Origin: Smallanthus sonchifolius
Taxonomy: Eukaryota; Streptophyta; Magnoliopsida; Asterales; Asteraceae
NCBI GenBank assembly: GCA_023525975.1
Contig: JAKNSE010000034.1
Location: 62,001 to 126,000, forward strand
Direction: 5' to 3'
DNA length: 64,000 nt
Notes under the pieces: generated by a model
Database searches by the model: none
What the model was told of the DNA's origin: nothing
What the model saw: only the letters and a program-made list of their open reading frames with translations
In this document: positions 33,324 to 45,000 of the stretch, piece after piece
Numbering within the stretch: position 1 is the first letter of the stretch
Layout: every line of letters begins with the position of its first letter
Made by a program: the position numbers and the translations under genes

Positions 33324-33816
33324 TCTATACTATATAATAAATAATTAGAATATGTGGAGTTGATTATTAATAGGAGAGAGAAGCGGGAAATTAATCATCT
33401 TATGAGAATAGTAGGACACTTGTCATAATTATAGGTCTCCACATTCTTATTTTATCACTTCTCTCTCCTATTAATAATCAACTCCACTATTTTAGGCAGC
33501 TAAATTAATTATTGGATTCAATTTTTATCTACATATTTTTTAATTTAAAAATGTGTTTATCATCAATTAATTTGTTTAACAATATTTTTATGAGCTCTAC
33601 AAACTGAAAACAATTTTATAGCCAGCTAGGATTTAAATAAAAAAGCTTTAATCATATATTTACATATTCACAATGTTCCATTTTGACGAGTGTACTAATA
33701 TTATATTCAACCCATGTAATACACTATTACACGAGTTTTAAAAACATAAACTTTTTATTACTATGTATTCAATATTACATTTATTCAACCCGTGTAATAC
33801 ACGGGCTTCTAACCTA
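33324..33816 (+). mobile_element. Helitron, non-autonomous copy 1
   Basis: It begins TCTATACTATATAATAAATA after an A, as Helitrons do, and ends with the hairpin CCCGTGTAATACACGGG followed by CTTCTAACCTA. The terminal CTRR is imperfect (CTAC). Inside, two exact 30-base arms (33354-33383 and 33458-33487) form an inverted repeat around 74 bases, unlike the sister copies. No coding sequence. Confidence 0.65.
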
Positions 33817-33820
33817 CTAC

Positions 33821-34243
33821 TCTATAATAAAGGAAAACAATTGGGGACACGTCTCACTCTCTGGTTACTTCTCACATTTATTTTCCCGCCTCCCTCTCCT
33901 GTTAAATATTATTTTTATGTTTCTCTCTTCTATTAAATAATAATATTTATATTAATAAATAAAATTGTATGGACACGTGTCACTTTGTGGTTCATTTGTA
34001 TCATTTTTTTCCAGCATCTCTGTCTCATATTAAATAACACGTGTATTAAAATATTTTTTTTTATTTTTAATATAAATCTAATTATGGATACTTATTATTT
34101 AATTATAAATAGTTCAACCGATATAATGTACCGGTTTATTCAACCCATGTGTTACACGGGTTTTAAAAAATATAAAAAAATTATTACTAAGTATATAACA
34201 TTTTATTTATTCAATCCGTGTAATACACGGGATTTTAACCTAG
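33821..34243 (+). mobile_element. Helitron, non-autonomous copy 2
   Basis: It starts TCTATAATAAAGGAAAAC directly beyond copy 1, carries the family-internal phrases ACACGTCTCACTCTC and CTCTCCTGTTAAATA, and ends CCGTGTAATACACGGGATTT then TAACCTAG, followed by T (34244). A second, internal hairpin-like end near 34138-34165 (CAACCCATGTGTTACACGGG) suggests a nested or chimeric origin. Confidence 0.7.
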
Positions 34244-34495
34244 TATTTATATATATAAAAACAAAAAACTAATAGTTTTTATTTTTGTTTATCTTAACTC
34301 ATTGAACCAATGATACGAAAATGGTACTCCATAGGGTATGATCATCTTCTAAAGTTTTATATTTATTTCTTCTACTAGAAAATGTCAAGATTACCATATC
34401 ACTATGATCTATTTGAATATTGGGCTAATAGTAAAACTTAATCTTATATAATATGTTATAATTTTGAGTTATGCAAACAACAACACCCAATAAAA

Positions 34496-34855
34496 TCTAT
34501 ACTATATAATAAATAAAGGTTTTGTAGTGACACTTGTCACTCTCATATTCACCCTCAACATCTTTTTCTCGCCTTTCTCTTCTATTAATTATACAAACTT
34601 CTTAATTTTTTTTGTTTCCCGCCTCTCTTCTATTAAACAATAATGATCTATATAAAAACGTTTTTTTTATTTAAAAAAATATGTCTGTTCATAAACTATT
34701 TTTATAAATTGAACATTTTTTCATTTTAAAAAAAAAATATTTTTAAAAAATAACCCTTTCACCAATAACATTCAAAATACAAATCTTCATAGAAACTACT
34801 GGTTTACAATAAGTGATCTTTATTAAACTCATGTAATACATTGGTTTTAACCTAG
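34496..34855 (+). mobile_element. Helitron, non-autonomous copy 3
   Basis: TCTATACTATATAATAAATA after A begins it; it ends ACTCATGTAATACATTGGTT then TTAACCTAG before T. The terminal hairpin has decayed (CATGTAATACATTGG). Internal phrases CACTTGTCACTCTC and CTTTCTCTTCTATTAATTA match the sister copies. Non-coding. Confidence 0.7.
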
Positions 34856-35463
34856 TCTCACATATAGTAAAGTTATTGAAGAGGCACGTGGAAGATGGGA
34901 TGTAGGTAATCATAGCTCTATCCCAAATGACAGAGGATAGAGAGCCTGGTTTCATAAAGACCCCAGCTTCAAAACCATGTCGGAACAAGAAAACAAAACA
35001 ACGGCAAGTTCTACACAAAGGGTCTAAAACAAACAAAATATTAGTAGTACGCTACCACAAGCAGTAAAATCTGTATAATTTTGGGTTATAAATTATATAA
35101 ATTATTATTTAGGCATTAATTTAAACGAGTCAAACAAGCGAGCCAACGGGCCAGCTAACAACTGAGCCACAAGTCGATTCCAAGCGAGCTTTTTTCAAAC
35201 GAGTCGCGAGCTTTTTTAACAGCCCTACTTGCACCCTCCACTGGTGTGTCACCTCACACACAAGCGTGTGGGTTGGGGATGGTCCAATAAATGTTTAAAA
35301 CTTTAAATCATTGTGAGATGATCAATTTGGGTTTCAACTTACGTCGTGATGATTTTATAAACTTATTTGATGACCATGTTGTTAGTGTATTTATGGATAG
35401 TGTTGTTAATTTCCCAAATTCTTTTTTGAACAGCAAATTTCTTTACTTAATAGGACTTGAATC
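34856..35463. other. intergenic repeats, no gene
   Basis: At 35120-35230 the phrases AACGAGTCAAACAAGCGAGCC and GAGCTTTTTTAACAGCCCTA resemble one end of a hAT-type MITE; a possible opposite end lies at 33207 (TAGGGTTGTAAACTTG). Flanking bases do not agree, so I do not call a single element. No gene. Confidence 0.4.
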
Positions 35464-35925
35464 TATGACCTCAGGGGCAGATTTATTTAGATGTCAGAGG
35501 GTGTTGAGGCACCCGCTCAGAAAAAAATTATTAGTGTAAAAAGAGGCAAAGTTTTATGAGGCACTCAAACTTATTTCACTCAGACACTTTTTTCAAAACT
35601 CAAATCTAACAAGCTAGCCCCTTCTGTGTTCTCTAGTTTCTTTTCAACGAGATTAGATGGGAAATGGAGCCACACTTTAATGGTGAAAATGTGGTAAGGA
35701 ATATGTGGGGAAGAAGAAATGAAGAACCACTTAAACAGTAAAATATATATTATTAATAACTTTTTCTCTTCAAGAATGCTTGAATTTGTTGCAGTAAATA
35801 TTTTGGGAAAATTGCAAAATATAAGTAGTTTTTATCTATTTTTTAATTTATTAATTTATTTGGTTTTAATTTAAACTAACTTGTTTTTTTTATTTGATAG
35901 CTTATTTATTATCATTGTAATTAGG

Positions 35926-36120
35926 GTGTTTGGGATTACTTTTCAAACTACTTATTAACTTATTACCTTTTCCAAAAAGGTAATAAGTTAAAAGTTCGTT
36001 TGAATAAATGGGGAAAAAGTCAATTTTATAAAGGATGAAAAGTTGTTTTTCAAAAGTAGAAACTTCTTACTTTTTCAAGAAGTCATAAGTAGAAGTTAAT
36101 AAGTAATCCCAAACACCCCT
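35926..36120. mobile_element. MITE, 195 bp, nested
   Basis: Termini AGGGTGTTTGGGATTACTT and AAGTAATCCCAAACACCCCT are inverted repeats of about 19 bases. The centre is made of AACTTATTA/TAATAAGTT phrases and is non-coding. Confidence 0.8.
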
Positions 36121-36126
36121 AGTTTA

Positions 36127-36412
36127 GGCTGTGTTTGGGATTACTTATTTGAAACTCCTTATGACTTATTCAAAAAGGTAATAAGTCATAAGTCATAAGT
36201 CACAATTTGTAACTTCTCAAAAACTTTGGGATTTTCTTTGAAAACTACTTATTGACTTATGCTATAAGTTAATAAGTTATAAGTAATAAGTAAGGATGGA
36301 CTTACTTCTTGAAAAATGGTATAAGTAGGCTAAATAAGTAGCTTTCCCAAACACCTTATTAACTTATATAAGTTAATAAGTAGAGTAAATAAGTAATCCC
36401 AAACACCCCCTT
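36127..36412. mobile_element. MITE of the same family, nested neighbour
   Basis: Termini GGCTGTGTTTGGGATTACTT and AAGTAATCCCAAACACCCCC match those of the MITE seven bases to the left, and internal ATAAGTTAATAAGT phrases are shared. Its longer, repetitive centre suggests internal duplication. Confidence 0.8.
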
Positions 36413-36889
36413 AGTCTTTAGTTATGTGTTATCTTTTTCTTTTTACTTTAGCCACCATAAAAACTAAAAAGTAACATTGAGACATTCACTCTAGTCATAA
36501 AATACTGGTTGATTCAGTTCTTGTATGTATTTTATTTTTTTGCTTTTGATTACAAAATTCACACCAAGAACCAACAGTTGCACCCGATGACGTAGTCTCT
36601 GTTCATTTTGTTTTTTTTATTTTATTTTAAAAAGGTTGTTCGGTGCAATTAATATATGCAACGCAAGTTGCATACACGTATGATCACCTTAATGGTGAAA
36701 ATTTTATACAAACACGACATGTAGCCAGAAGCTAGAGTCAAACAGTGTCATCTTCAAGTGATGCTAAGTTAATTGACCGATGACCCGACCCATTTTTTAC
36801 CCGACTTATATTTACCCCGACAATTTGTTGCTCCAGCCTATTTTGTGCACCCGCTGACTTAAATTTCTTGATCCGTCACTGCATGACCT

Positions 36890-37479
36890 TTAGGTCTTTT
36901 AGATGTTTAAAAGGCCTTGCCTTTATTATTGAACCACCACCCCCAATGACTATTAATTTCCCAAATGAAATCAATTATTTTAGAACAAAAACTAATAATG
37001 TAAGTTGCAAGATGACAATCATGAAGCATAGACATTATTTTCTTAGTTTGCTTTTTAATATCAATCAGCAATACCCAGATTAAACAGTCATATATCACAC
37101 ACGCCAAAATAACCGATTTGAAGAGATAAAATGTCCAGTAACTGTGATTAGATTGGATGCCCACCTGGGTGAAGCATTGCAACCATCCAAGTTTCAACTC
37201 CTTTCTTACCATGATTTTACTGCTATCTAAGTATAGAATGAAGAGTATCCTAGGTGGTAATAACTTAGAGGTCAACTGGTCAACCTACAAATACAAACAA
37301 CATGTACACCATCATATATATGATAACATAAGTTACATGTTCATCATTATTACAGTATACTGAGGTGTGCAGGAACCTTTTGGACACATACAACAAAAAT
37401 GAAGACCAGATCCTAATCATCATCATCATGCTGTATTCAATTGAGCAATTAACATACCTGCTAACTGGTAAGGCCTTTG
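36890..37479. other. EXO70 3' flank, no gene
   Basis: AT-rich sequence downstream of the EXO70 stop codon. No domain is recognisable in the overlapping short frames; the 3'UTR of EXO70 should lie in the last few hundred bases (minus strand). Confidence 0.4.
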
Positions 37480-39453
37480 CTATGTACCTTTTCTTTTTAT
37501 GTTGTTCAAAACAGCAGGTTTCCCTTCGAATAAATCCGACAAGTAGTTCTCTAAATCATCAGGGGTGTATTTAACATACCTCCCAGCGTGTCTACCGCTC
37601 TCTAACTGACCCCCGAACCTCCCTACGAATGCACGGTAAGCAGGAAGCACTTTTTCAGATATTGATATTCGAAGTTCTTCGCGCAGTTGATCATCCGGGA
37701 CCCTCCAAACAGATTGTACCCTATAAATCTCTTCAAAACATGCATTAAAGTTTTTGAATCTTTCTTTAAGGACTAACTTAGATGCACTACTTGACCCCCC
37801 ACTGATCCCTTCATCCTTCAAACACAACAAGGCTTTCCCCCATGCAGATCTGAGATAACTCGTGTGCCATTGACGAATCTGCCCACGATGTTTCCTAATC
37901 CACCGATCACCCAACAGGTTTCTAAGTTCAGAATCTTTTACTTTCTGAACAATGTAAAGGATGTTGTTCATCAAGAATATGTACCGCAGGGCGTTCTCAT
38001 CGTACAATCTAGATTTCTCTTCAAGATTCGCTACTAAAGAAGTGATTAGCGATAGTAACCGCTGTGAAACAGGAGATAAGGTATCACCACTGTCAATATC
38101 ATCAACCTCTTCATGATTCAGATCATGATCCTGACTGTTTGGCAACAAGGTGTTCAACGAATCGCTATAATCAACCAGTAATTTAAGATAATTCATGACA
38201 TAACGCGTTACAGGATGAATCTCCCCGCCCTGTAAAGCTCTCCTCGAATTTTCACCCTTCACAGCATTCTCAAACTCAACAAACGTCCCAATCGCAGCTT
38301 CACCTAACCCACTCAAAACAGTTCTTACTTCATTGCAAACCGATTCACCAGATTCATCACCGAAAAGTGCTTCGAAATCGGGTAACACGTCTGCAACAAC
38401 ATCATACATGTCGAGAATCCGAAACAGTTTCTCTGAAGATCTCTGCCCAATCGAGACTGCTTCCCCAAAATTCAAAAGCTGCATCACACATCCTTTTGCA
38501 GTCTCAGAAAAACTGATTTCTTTGATCAATTCGGATTCGCTGAACACTTGTTCGCATAACCGTTTTTCCCCAAATAGAAGAACTTTGACCACGATTTTGA
38601 CCGCCTGAATCCATTTCTTCATCTTCTCGTCTAAAATTTTCCAGTCAATCTTCTGTACCTCCTCAATACTCAGCTTCTCAACTCCGAGAATTGACAAACA
38701 CTCGTCCAAAACATCCCGGCGAACGTTACTGTACACCTGACAACACTCTTTTTCATAGCCAGACCTAATCATCCGATCGGCGATGGATTTAAGGTCCTTA
38801 ATCGCGTCAGTATAGATCAATTCGACGTACACGTCACCTCCTAAGCTCGCAGCTCTATCGTGAAGATAACCGCTCCCTCCGGCATCGTCTTCTCGGTAGC
38901 TCTCGAGATCGTCACCGATTGTGACGATATCAATCTCGTTTGACGGAAACGACATCGAGCCTCTACGGATCGATCCGTACAGTCGATCTAGGTCAAGCGG
39001 AACGGTGTTACGGATCAGAATATGGAGGAACTCTTCTTCGAGCTTCGACATGGCTAACTGGAGAGCGTTCTCAGCTCGATCCATGACCTCGCTGTCCCAA
39101 TCGGATTGAATATTGAGGTTTTCCGTCAGTTTGATAATCGTATCGACGGCTTCCAGATACTCGGCGGTGGAAGAGGAAGACTCCTCCCACGGTGACGAAT
39201 TCCTGGACGAAGCTCCACCGACGCCTCCGGAATCATGCCGGAGGATAACCTTCTCGGCGAGTTCAAACAGATGATCGATTTCTTCACCGCCGGCGCCTCC
39301 GTCCATTAAATCGGTTATGTTAGACAGACGGTTATCGAAATTGGAGAGGATGAGGATCATGTCCTCCGTTGCTTTGGTGTTGATGTTGAGACTCTTCACG
39401 ATCTGTTGAGCCGTGGCTAGAACTCTATCTTGGCCTTCTATGGTTGCCGCCAT
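37480..39453 (-). CDS. EXO70: exocyst subunit EXO70 family protein (EXO70F-like), intact and intronless
   Basis: EXO70 proteins bind membrane phosphoinositides and tether secretory vesicles at the plasma membrane as part of the exocyst. The 657-residue frame starts at the ATG at 39453; an in-frame GTG one codon earlier is not the start. The N-terminal helical region holds NFDNRLSNITDLMDGG and AEKVILRHDSGG. The C-terminal EXO70 domain (about residue 280 onward) holds PVTRYVMNYLKLLVDYSD, FLMNNILYIVQKVKDSEL, RSAWGKALLCL, SEKVLPAYRAFVGRFG and the C-terminal signature KYTPDDLENYLSDLFEG. No introns, as in most plant EXO70s except the A group. The start MAATIEG and FDNRLS favour the F group, from memory. 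Length and motifs look complete. Confidence 0.92.
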   Translation of the reverse strand: MAATIEGQDRVLATAQQIVKSLNINTKATEDMILILSNFDNRLSNITDLMDGGAGGEEIDHLFELAEKVILRHDSGGVGGASSRNSSPWEESSSSTAEYLEAVDTIIKLTENLNIQSDWDSEVMDRAENALQLAMSKLEEEFLHILIRNTVPLDLDRLYGSIRRGSMSFPSNEIDIVTIGDDLESYREDDAGGSGYLHDRAASLGGDVYVELIYTDAIKDLKSIADRMIRSGYEKECCQVYSNVRRDVLDECLSILGVEKLSIEEVQKIDWKILDEKMKKWIQAVKIVVKVLLFGEKRLCEQVFSESELIKEISFSETAKGCVMQLLNFGEAVSIGQRSSEKLFRILDMYDVVADVLPDFEALFGDESGESVCNEVRTVLSGLGEAAIGTFVEFENAVKGENSRRALQGGEIHPVTRYVMNYLKLLVDYSDSLNTLLPNSQDHDLNHEEVDDIDSGDTLSPVSQRLLSLITSLVANLEEKSRLYDENALRYIFLMNNILYIVQKVKDSELRNLLGDRWIRKHRGQIRQWHTSYLRSAWGKALLCLKDEGISGGSSSASKLVLKERFKNFNACFEEIYRVQSVWRVPDDQLREELRISISEKVLPAYRAFVGRFGGQLESGRHAGRYVKYTPDDLENYLSDLFEGKPAVLNNIKRKGT

Positions 39454-39459
39454 CACCGG

Positions 39460-40242
39460 TGGTGTGGTTATACTTAATATAGGGGGAATTATCGGCCTGT
39501 GTGGATAAATTAGGGTTCGGAAGGTGAAAGGACTGTTTGTCTGTGTCTGTATGTGTGAAGATCGGCGGCGGAGTATCTGACGGGTGGAATTAAAGCGTTG
39601 ATGAAGGGACTAGCCCCACCGGCAGTGATATTTTCCGAACAAAAGAGTTGTTAGCCGGCTGGAATACGTCATGTCAAATACGTTTTAGGGTTGTATTTAT
39701 ATAATCAAGGGGGTAAAATGGACCGGACCGGTCCGGTCAGTCGATACAAGGATTTCATTTTTGACTTCTATCGAGAAAAATTACTTTGAAGACCAAACCA
39801 AAAAATTTTAAAAAGAAAAAAGCTTTGTTTTAACGTTGTGTTTCCGAGTTTACTTTTCTTTCTTTTCTCTTCGAATCTTTTCAAATTGGAATGTTGAAAA
39901 TAAGGTTTATTTTTTCTTCTTTTCTCACCATTTCCTTTATCATTTCTTTTCCCCCTTAAAAAAACTCTAGAACAAGAGTTTACTTTCTCTTTCTTTCTTT
40001 TTTCCTCCTTAAATGAGACTCGGGAACACAACGTTAGATCATTCATACCGGTTTCACGCCCCTTCTTTTCACGTTCTGTACCGTCACTATCACATAAGCA
40101 TAGGGAATCATTGTCCCAAATCACTAAGGTGCGTAATGGTTTCACGCCCCCACTTTTATTTTTTAATAATTAACTATTATTTAATTAAAAAAAGAGATTA
40201 TTTGGTGGCTTGATTTGATTGGGTGATGAATGAAAGAGATAT
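39460..40242. other. EXO70 5' flank and intergenic DNA
   Basis: The EXO70 promoter (minus strand) lies in 39460-39760, less AT-rich than the rest, with no clear TATA box seen. 39830-40010 is T/C-rich (TTTCTTTCTTTT). From 40020 TTTCACGCCC phrases mark a dispersed repeat into which the MITE at 40251 appears to be inserted. Confidence 0.4.
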
Positions 40243-40250
40243 GCCTCCAC

Positions 40251-40459
40251 TAGGGATGACAATGAAACCGAACCCGATGGGAAAACCCGAAACCTGAAGC
40301 ATTCGGGACGAGTATTGGCGGGGTAATAGGGTATTAGACCGGGTTTGGGTTTACATTTGAAAACTTTCACGGGTATGGGATATGGTTATATATCCGTTTA
40401 CCCGCCCCGATTATGGGATTACCTAAACCCGTCCCAAACCCGATCCATTGCCATCCCTA
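40251..40459. mobile_element. hAT-type MITE, 209 bp
   Basis: Ends TAGGGATGACAATG and CATTGCCATCCCTA are inverted with one mismatch. Flanks GCCTCCAC (40243-40250) and GCCCCCAC (40460-40467) match at seven of eight positions. The interior is made of GAACCCGATGGG-type phrases. TTTCACGCC/TTCCACGCCC phrases occur on both sides, so it appears nested in an older repeat. Confidence 0.82.
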
Positions 40460-40469
40460 GCCCCCACGC

Positions 40470-42380
40470 CCCTTTTCACACCTTGAGGGCGGTGTTCCAC
40501 GCCCATGAAGAGGCTAGGTGGACCACGCTCCCACTACACATACCCTAATAAGGATTTGGGATTTATATAAATACAACTTTAGGGGTTTAATAAAAGGTTA
40601 AAACCACTTTACCAAAAGTTACAAGGAAAAAATAACAATTTTAGTTGTTTTAGAAATATGGTATATCACCATTGTGATGAAGTACCAAATGTATACCTAG
40701 TAAACAAGGAACTCGTTGCATCACTGGAGAACGACGAGAGTGAAAGAAACAAAGAGAAACACAAAATGGAGATTTAGATTGGGAACTAAGACGTGTTCAT
40801 CGTTTCCATGTCAATAACAAAGAAGGTATGTGATTATCTAATCTAAAAACCTAAATTCTTGATGTGTTCTTGAAATTAGAGATGTAATCAAGAATGAAAT
40901 TAAGGGTATAAGCAAGGGTGTCTCGGAGCCAAAGCTGGCAGCGGTCACTTGGGCTCATTTTCGTGGGGGCCCAATGTATAACTTTGTTCCGGTTATTTTT
41001 TAACTTTGTTTTGTATTTGTTTATCGCGACAATAACATTTTTTTGTTTATTATTATTACAATTATCATCGATCTTTAGAAAAAAAATATTTAAGGGTCCA
41101 TTTTTCAGTACTCGTCTGTGCACCCGAAATCTCGAAGACGACCTAGGTATAAGTTGTTATTGATTGTTGATGATGCATTCTCATGTGTATGTTGTTGGAG
41201 TTCATAAACTCCATGGCTAGGGAGTAAATCATAGTGCATGTTGAGGGTGTTTGACAAACCAAGTGGGTTTTGCTATAGATAGGAAATGGAATGTTATATA
41301 ATGATGCTCATGTGTCATTTTTATTTTCCTTGATGGTTTCAAATTATTAGGGTCCGTTTGGTTCGCGGATTTCTTTGTAATTGAAATTGGAATTAATTCT
41401 TTTAAAATTCATGTTTGGTTAGGATACATTGAAAATGGAATTGGAAAATTTTCCTCCATTCATATGAAAGTGACTTTCCATCACACAACCCATGGAATTT
41501 GAAAACATTCCTAAAGAATTTCTTATAGATTACCAAATCCATCCCCATTTTACATTGGCGTCAGAATTAACTCATCATCCCCTTCATCGTTTCATCCCAC
41601 ATTAATCTCCGAAATCATCGTCGTCTTCATCGGTTCATCATCGTCTTCATCAGTTCATTGATCCGCAACATCATTTAGGTCTCCGATTCATCGATCCGCA
41701 ACTACATTTAGGTCTCTGATTCAACAGAAATAATTAGATTCCATGGTAAAGTCAAATTGAATTTTTGGGTAATTAGACATTTGGGAAATATGACCTAACA
41801 TAATAATTTTCATTCAACTATAAGAACTTTGCAGCGAAGATCATGGAAGGAATTTATTTTCATTCAACTATAAAATAAAATAGATATTGTTGATTAATAG
41901 TGTCGTATTAACATAACTTTTTGTAATTGTTTCAACTATTTTACTGATAAAAAAAATAAATATCAAACTTAAAAAAATATAAGGTTAAACACCTTTATTA
42001 ATTAGTCTATAACCTTATGATGTAGTAGCATTGGTAATTGTCCCTATAAAAGTGGTATAAGTTTCAATCTACAAATAGAGGATTAAGTGGTAATTAAGAG
42101 TAAAAAAGTTGTTTGTTAAAAAATATCTTTATTAATAAAATATTTAATTGACCAGGGAGTTAACGAATTCAAGACCCATTTGTCCGAGAAATCTTTCGTA
42201 TCTACTTTTCATTGTTCACAATGTATGGTCACGAATATAGATCCTTCTAAAACGTAATATTCATCAATGTTCTCTCGTACATATATAAATAAAGAGAAAT
42301 GGTCCCTTTTTTAAGTGAAAGTATTTAGAATAAATACCTATTATAAGAACTTTCAAATTAATTTTTAAGATAATATTTAT
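40470..42380. other. intergenic repeats, no gene
   Basis: GGGTCCGTTTGGTTCGCGGA at 41350 has the look of a MITE terminus, and related sequence ends near 48905-48920 (CAATGAACCAAACACCC), but I could not pair ends here. 41600-41720 holds TCATCGTCTTCATC repeats. No coding region is recognised. Confidence 0.4.
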
Positions 42381-42381
42381 A

Positions 42382-42855
42382 TCTAATCTTACTAACATAA
42401 TAAATAAAAATCTTTTGTGTCACGTGTCACTCTCTAGGTACTCATCATCCTTATTTTTCCGCCTCCCTCTCCTATTAATTATTAATCATTTCGTTTCTCT
42501 CTCCTATTAAATAATAATATTTGTATCAAAAGAATTTATTTTTAGATGGTTACCATAAATTTAATCACAGATATCTATTATTTCATTATAAATAGTTATT
42601 GTATCATCAATCAAATAAATTTAATATGAATTAACATAACTTATAACTGTCACGACAAATTACATTTTTTAAAAACATATTTTGACGAGTGTATTAACAA
42701 ATTATATTATATTTTAATCAACCAATGTAATACACTAGTTTATTCAACCCCGTGTATTATATGGGTTTTTAAAAATATAATTTTTTTTTATTACTAATTA
42801 AGTATATAATATTTTTATTTATTCAACTCGTGTAATACACGGGATTTTAACCTAG
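42382..42855 (+). mobile_element. Helitron, non-autonomous copy 4
   Basis: It starts TCTAATCTTACTAACATAAT, a decayed form of the family start, followed by GTGTCACGTGTCACTCTCTA. It ends CGTGTAATACACGGGATTTT then AACCTAG before T (42856). Tandem hairpin-like phrases (TGTAATACACTAG at 42725, CCGTGTATTATATGGG at 42748) occur before the true end. Non-coding. Confidence 0.7.
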
Positions 42856-43210
42856 TAAATATTAAATAAGCAATCGATTACGTCATGTGTTATAATTATG
42901 TGAGCTCAATATTATTTTTCCGCTTACCTTTTTTTATTACTAGTTATCTAATATTTCTTACTTACTATTTAATATCCCCTTTATTATTCTTAATTATTCA
43001 TTACTATCTAATATTTCTTTTATAGTTTATAATCTTTATTACTAACTGTTTAATATTTATTTTATTAAAAAAATATGGGTTTGTAACCTAGTATTATTAT
43101 ATATAAATTAAATATGTGATTTAGTTTATATTCTTTGTGCCATAGTTATACATAAAGGCCCCTATGCGTATTTCACGCTATTTACTAAGATTACACTATT
43201 ATATTCATCA

Positions 43211-44530
43211 CTAGTGTTAGAACCCGTGTATTACACGGGGTTATAAATAAAATAAATGTTAAACAAAATACAAATTGAAACTAAATAAATAATTAATACA
43301 ATTCATAAATCAATAAATATTTCTATGTATACAACGTTAGATGTTTTGTTTGAAATTTTCTCATCCTTGTCTAAGGCTAAAATCTTTAACCCATCTCTGC
43401 TTTTAACTCTTGAAAGTGCAACATATAATTTACAATGAGTGAAAACCAGTTGACTCAAGAACAATCCAACTCTTGATAGTGACTAACTCTGGTTCTTATT
43501 TATTGTTATGGCGAAACAAACTGATAGTGTAAACTATTTTCTTTGTAACTTGAAAGGAATTCGTTTGTCTGAAGGTGTCAAATTAATTTTTGGAATAAAT
43601 GTGTGAGTTCCAATATTGCTTCTAGAAATGATCTCCGACTTAATAACACGATTACCAAGAGATATGACTTGTAATCTAGTTTCATTACGTAACCCATTTT
43701 TCTGATCAATATTTTGCAGCAACATTACTGACACAACCACCTTCAAAACTAAAATATGATTTGACAATCCTGAAAGTTTAAGACCATTAAGAACATCTGA
43801 CGATTATAAACTTTATTGAAAATTATCGTTTAACTGTTCTGACCGGCATATGCTATCCGAACTTAGATACTCTTTTTGTTCACCGGTGAACATTGACAAC
43901 AAACGATCATTAATCTCCTAACTATTTCATTTGTCGGAGCAAGTATTGCTCTTTCTTGAAAGAATCGAGATTTTTTGTAGCGTTGAAGAATATATGAATA
44001 GACAAAGTCAATTAAACTTGCGATAGGATCGACATAATCAGTAATAAGTAAATCATTAGGTATATCAATCACCGCATCGTCATCATTAATGCCACCAACA
44101 TTTCCATCTCCCAAGTCCAAAATCCATTTTGCAAAGTTTTGTGTCTTTTCTAGATCAACTTTGTCATTCCCAATGGCCAGTCTCATTTTTTTGTTAACTT
44201 TAGCAACTTGCATTTTCTCCAAATGTATGATGAACATAAAGCAGCATTGACAATGTATTGTCTGTTTTCGTTTGATACAACAAGTAGGATTTGTCTAAAA
44301 TCTCCTCCAAATACAATAATTTTACCTTCAAATGATATATTACTGTTGTTTGAAGAATCTGTTGTCAATATGTCATTCAAGGATCTATCCAAAGCTTCGA
44401 ATGCATGCTTATGAACCATTGGAGCTTCGTCCCAGATAATCAATTGTATTTGTCTTATTAAATGCGTAACTTCGTTACCTGGTTTATTACGACAAAGAGA
44501 ATCTTCACATAAATAAGATTTCAAAAATAC
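43211..44530 (-). pseudogene. decayed Helitron carrying a PIF1-like helicase fragment
   Basis: Minus-strand frames contain the C-terminal half of a Helitron/PIF1 helicase. 44183-44524: QLIIWDEAPMVHKHAFEALD (Walker B, DEAP) and GKIIVFGGDFRQIL. 43863-44237: AILAPTNEIV. 43534-43767: MLLQNIDQKNGLRNETRLQV. About 43380-43440: KLYVALSRVKSRDGLKIL. The pieces are in order but in different frames with stops, and Walker A is missing. The minus strand then ends with CCCGTGTAATACACGGG and TTCTAACACTAG before T at 43211, a correct Helitron terminus. It may be a relic of the helper that moved the short copies. Confidence 0.78.
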
Positions 44531-45000
44531 ATTTTGACGGTCCAGAAGTATGATTAATTATATAAAAGTATATATAACTTAACATAAATTGTTATTGTAT
44601 TAACATGGAAATTTATCTTTTGCTTTACCAAACTTTAAAACTTAACTTTGAATGTATTCCACACGATAAAAAAAACATGTAAATCCCTAATTCGGTAACA
44701 TCAATGAACAATTATGTTAAAGTTTAGTACATTTTCATGTCACATCATAAATAAAAACCGAATACATTGATTACATATTTTAATAAATGATCTTGTGTCG
44801 CCTTTACGTCTACAAAAGGCCTTTTTATCTTCTCCTTTTCTCTTTCATATCAAGAATCCATTATAGATGCTCTAATCGTGATAACTTTTAAATTATTTTT
44901 TTTTCTCGAAAAGAGAACTTTATTTTTTTTTTAAATTATTATTATCAATGAATATTTACAAATATTAATTGAAAATAAGAATCTCTCTCTCTCTTTTTTT
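44531..45000. other. intergenic, no gene
   Basis: AT-rich with long T runs near 44895 and 44925. The N-terminal helicase and Rep parts expected upstream of the Helitron fragment are absent here. Confidence 0.4.

Larger units (their letters stand above)
35472..36881. mobile_element. hAT-type element, 1,410 bp, non-autonomous, with nested MITEs
   Basis: Ends CAGGGGCAGATTTA and, reversed, CAGTGACGGATCAA are related inverted termini of the CAGTGGCGGATC type. Flanks TATGACCT (35464-35471) and CATGACCT (36882-36889) match at seven of eight positions. Inside there is no transposase reading frame. Two shorter elements sit within it at 35926-36120 and 36127-36412, so it was inserted first. Confidence 0.7.

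Noticed and set aside
33207..35229. TAGGGTTGTAAAC and AACAGCCCTA considered as two ends of one hAT element split by Helitrons
   Set aside because: Flanking 8-mers (ACCACACC and CTTGCACC) agree at only four positions and the gap is filled by unrelated elements; unproven.
39454..39456. Extra N-terminal residue before the EXO70 ATG
   Set aside because: The codon is GTG; the following ATG at 39453 is the normal start.
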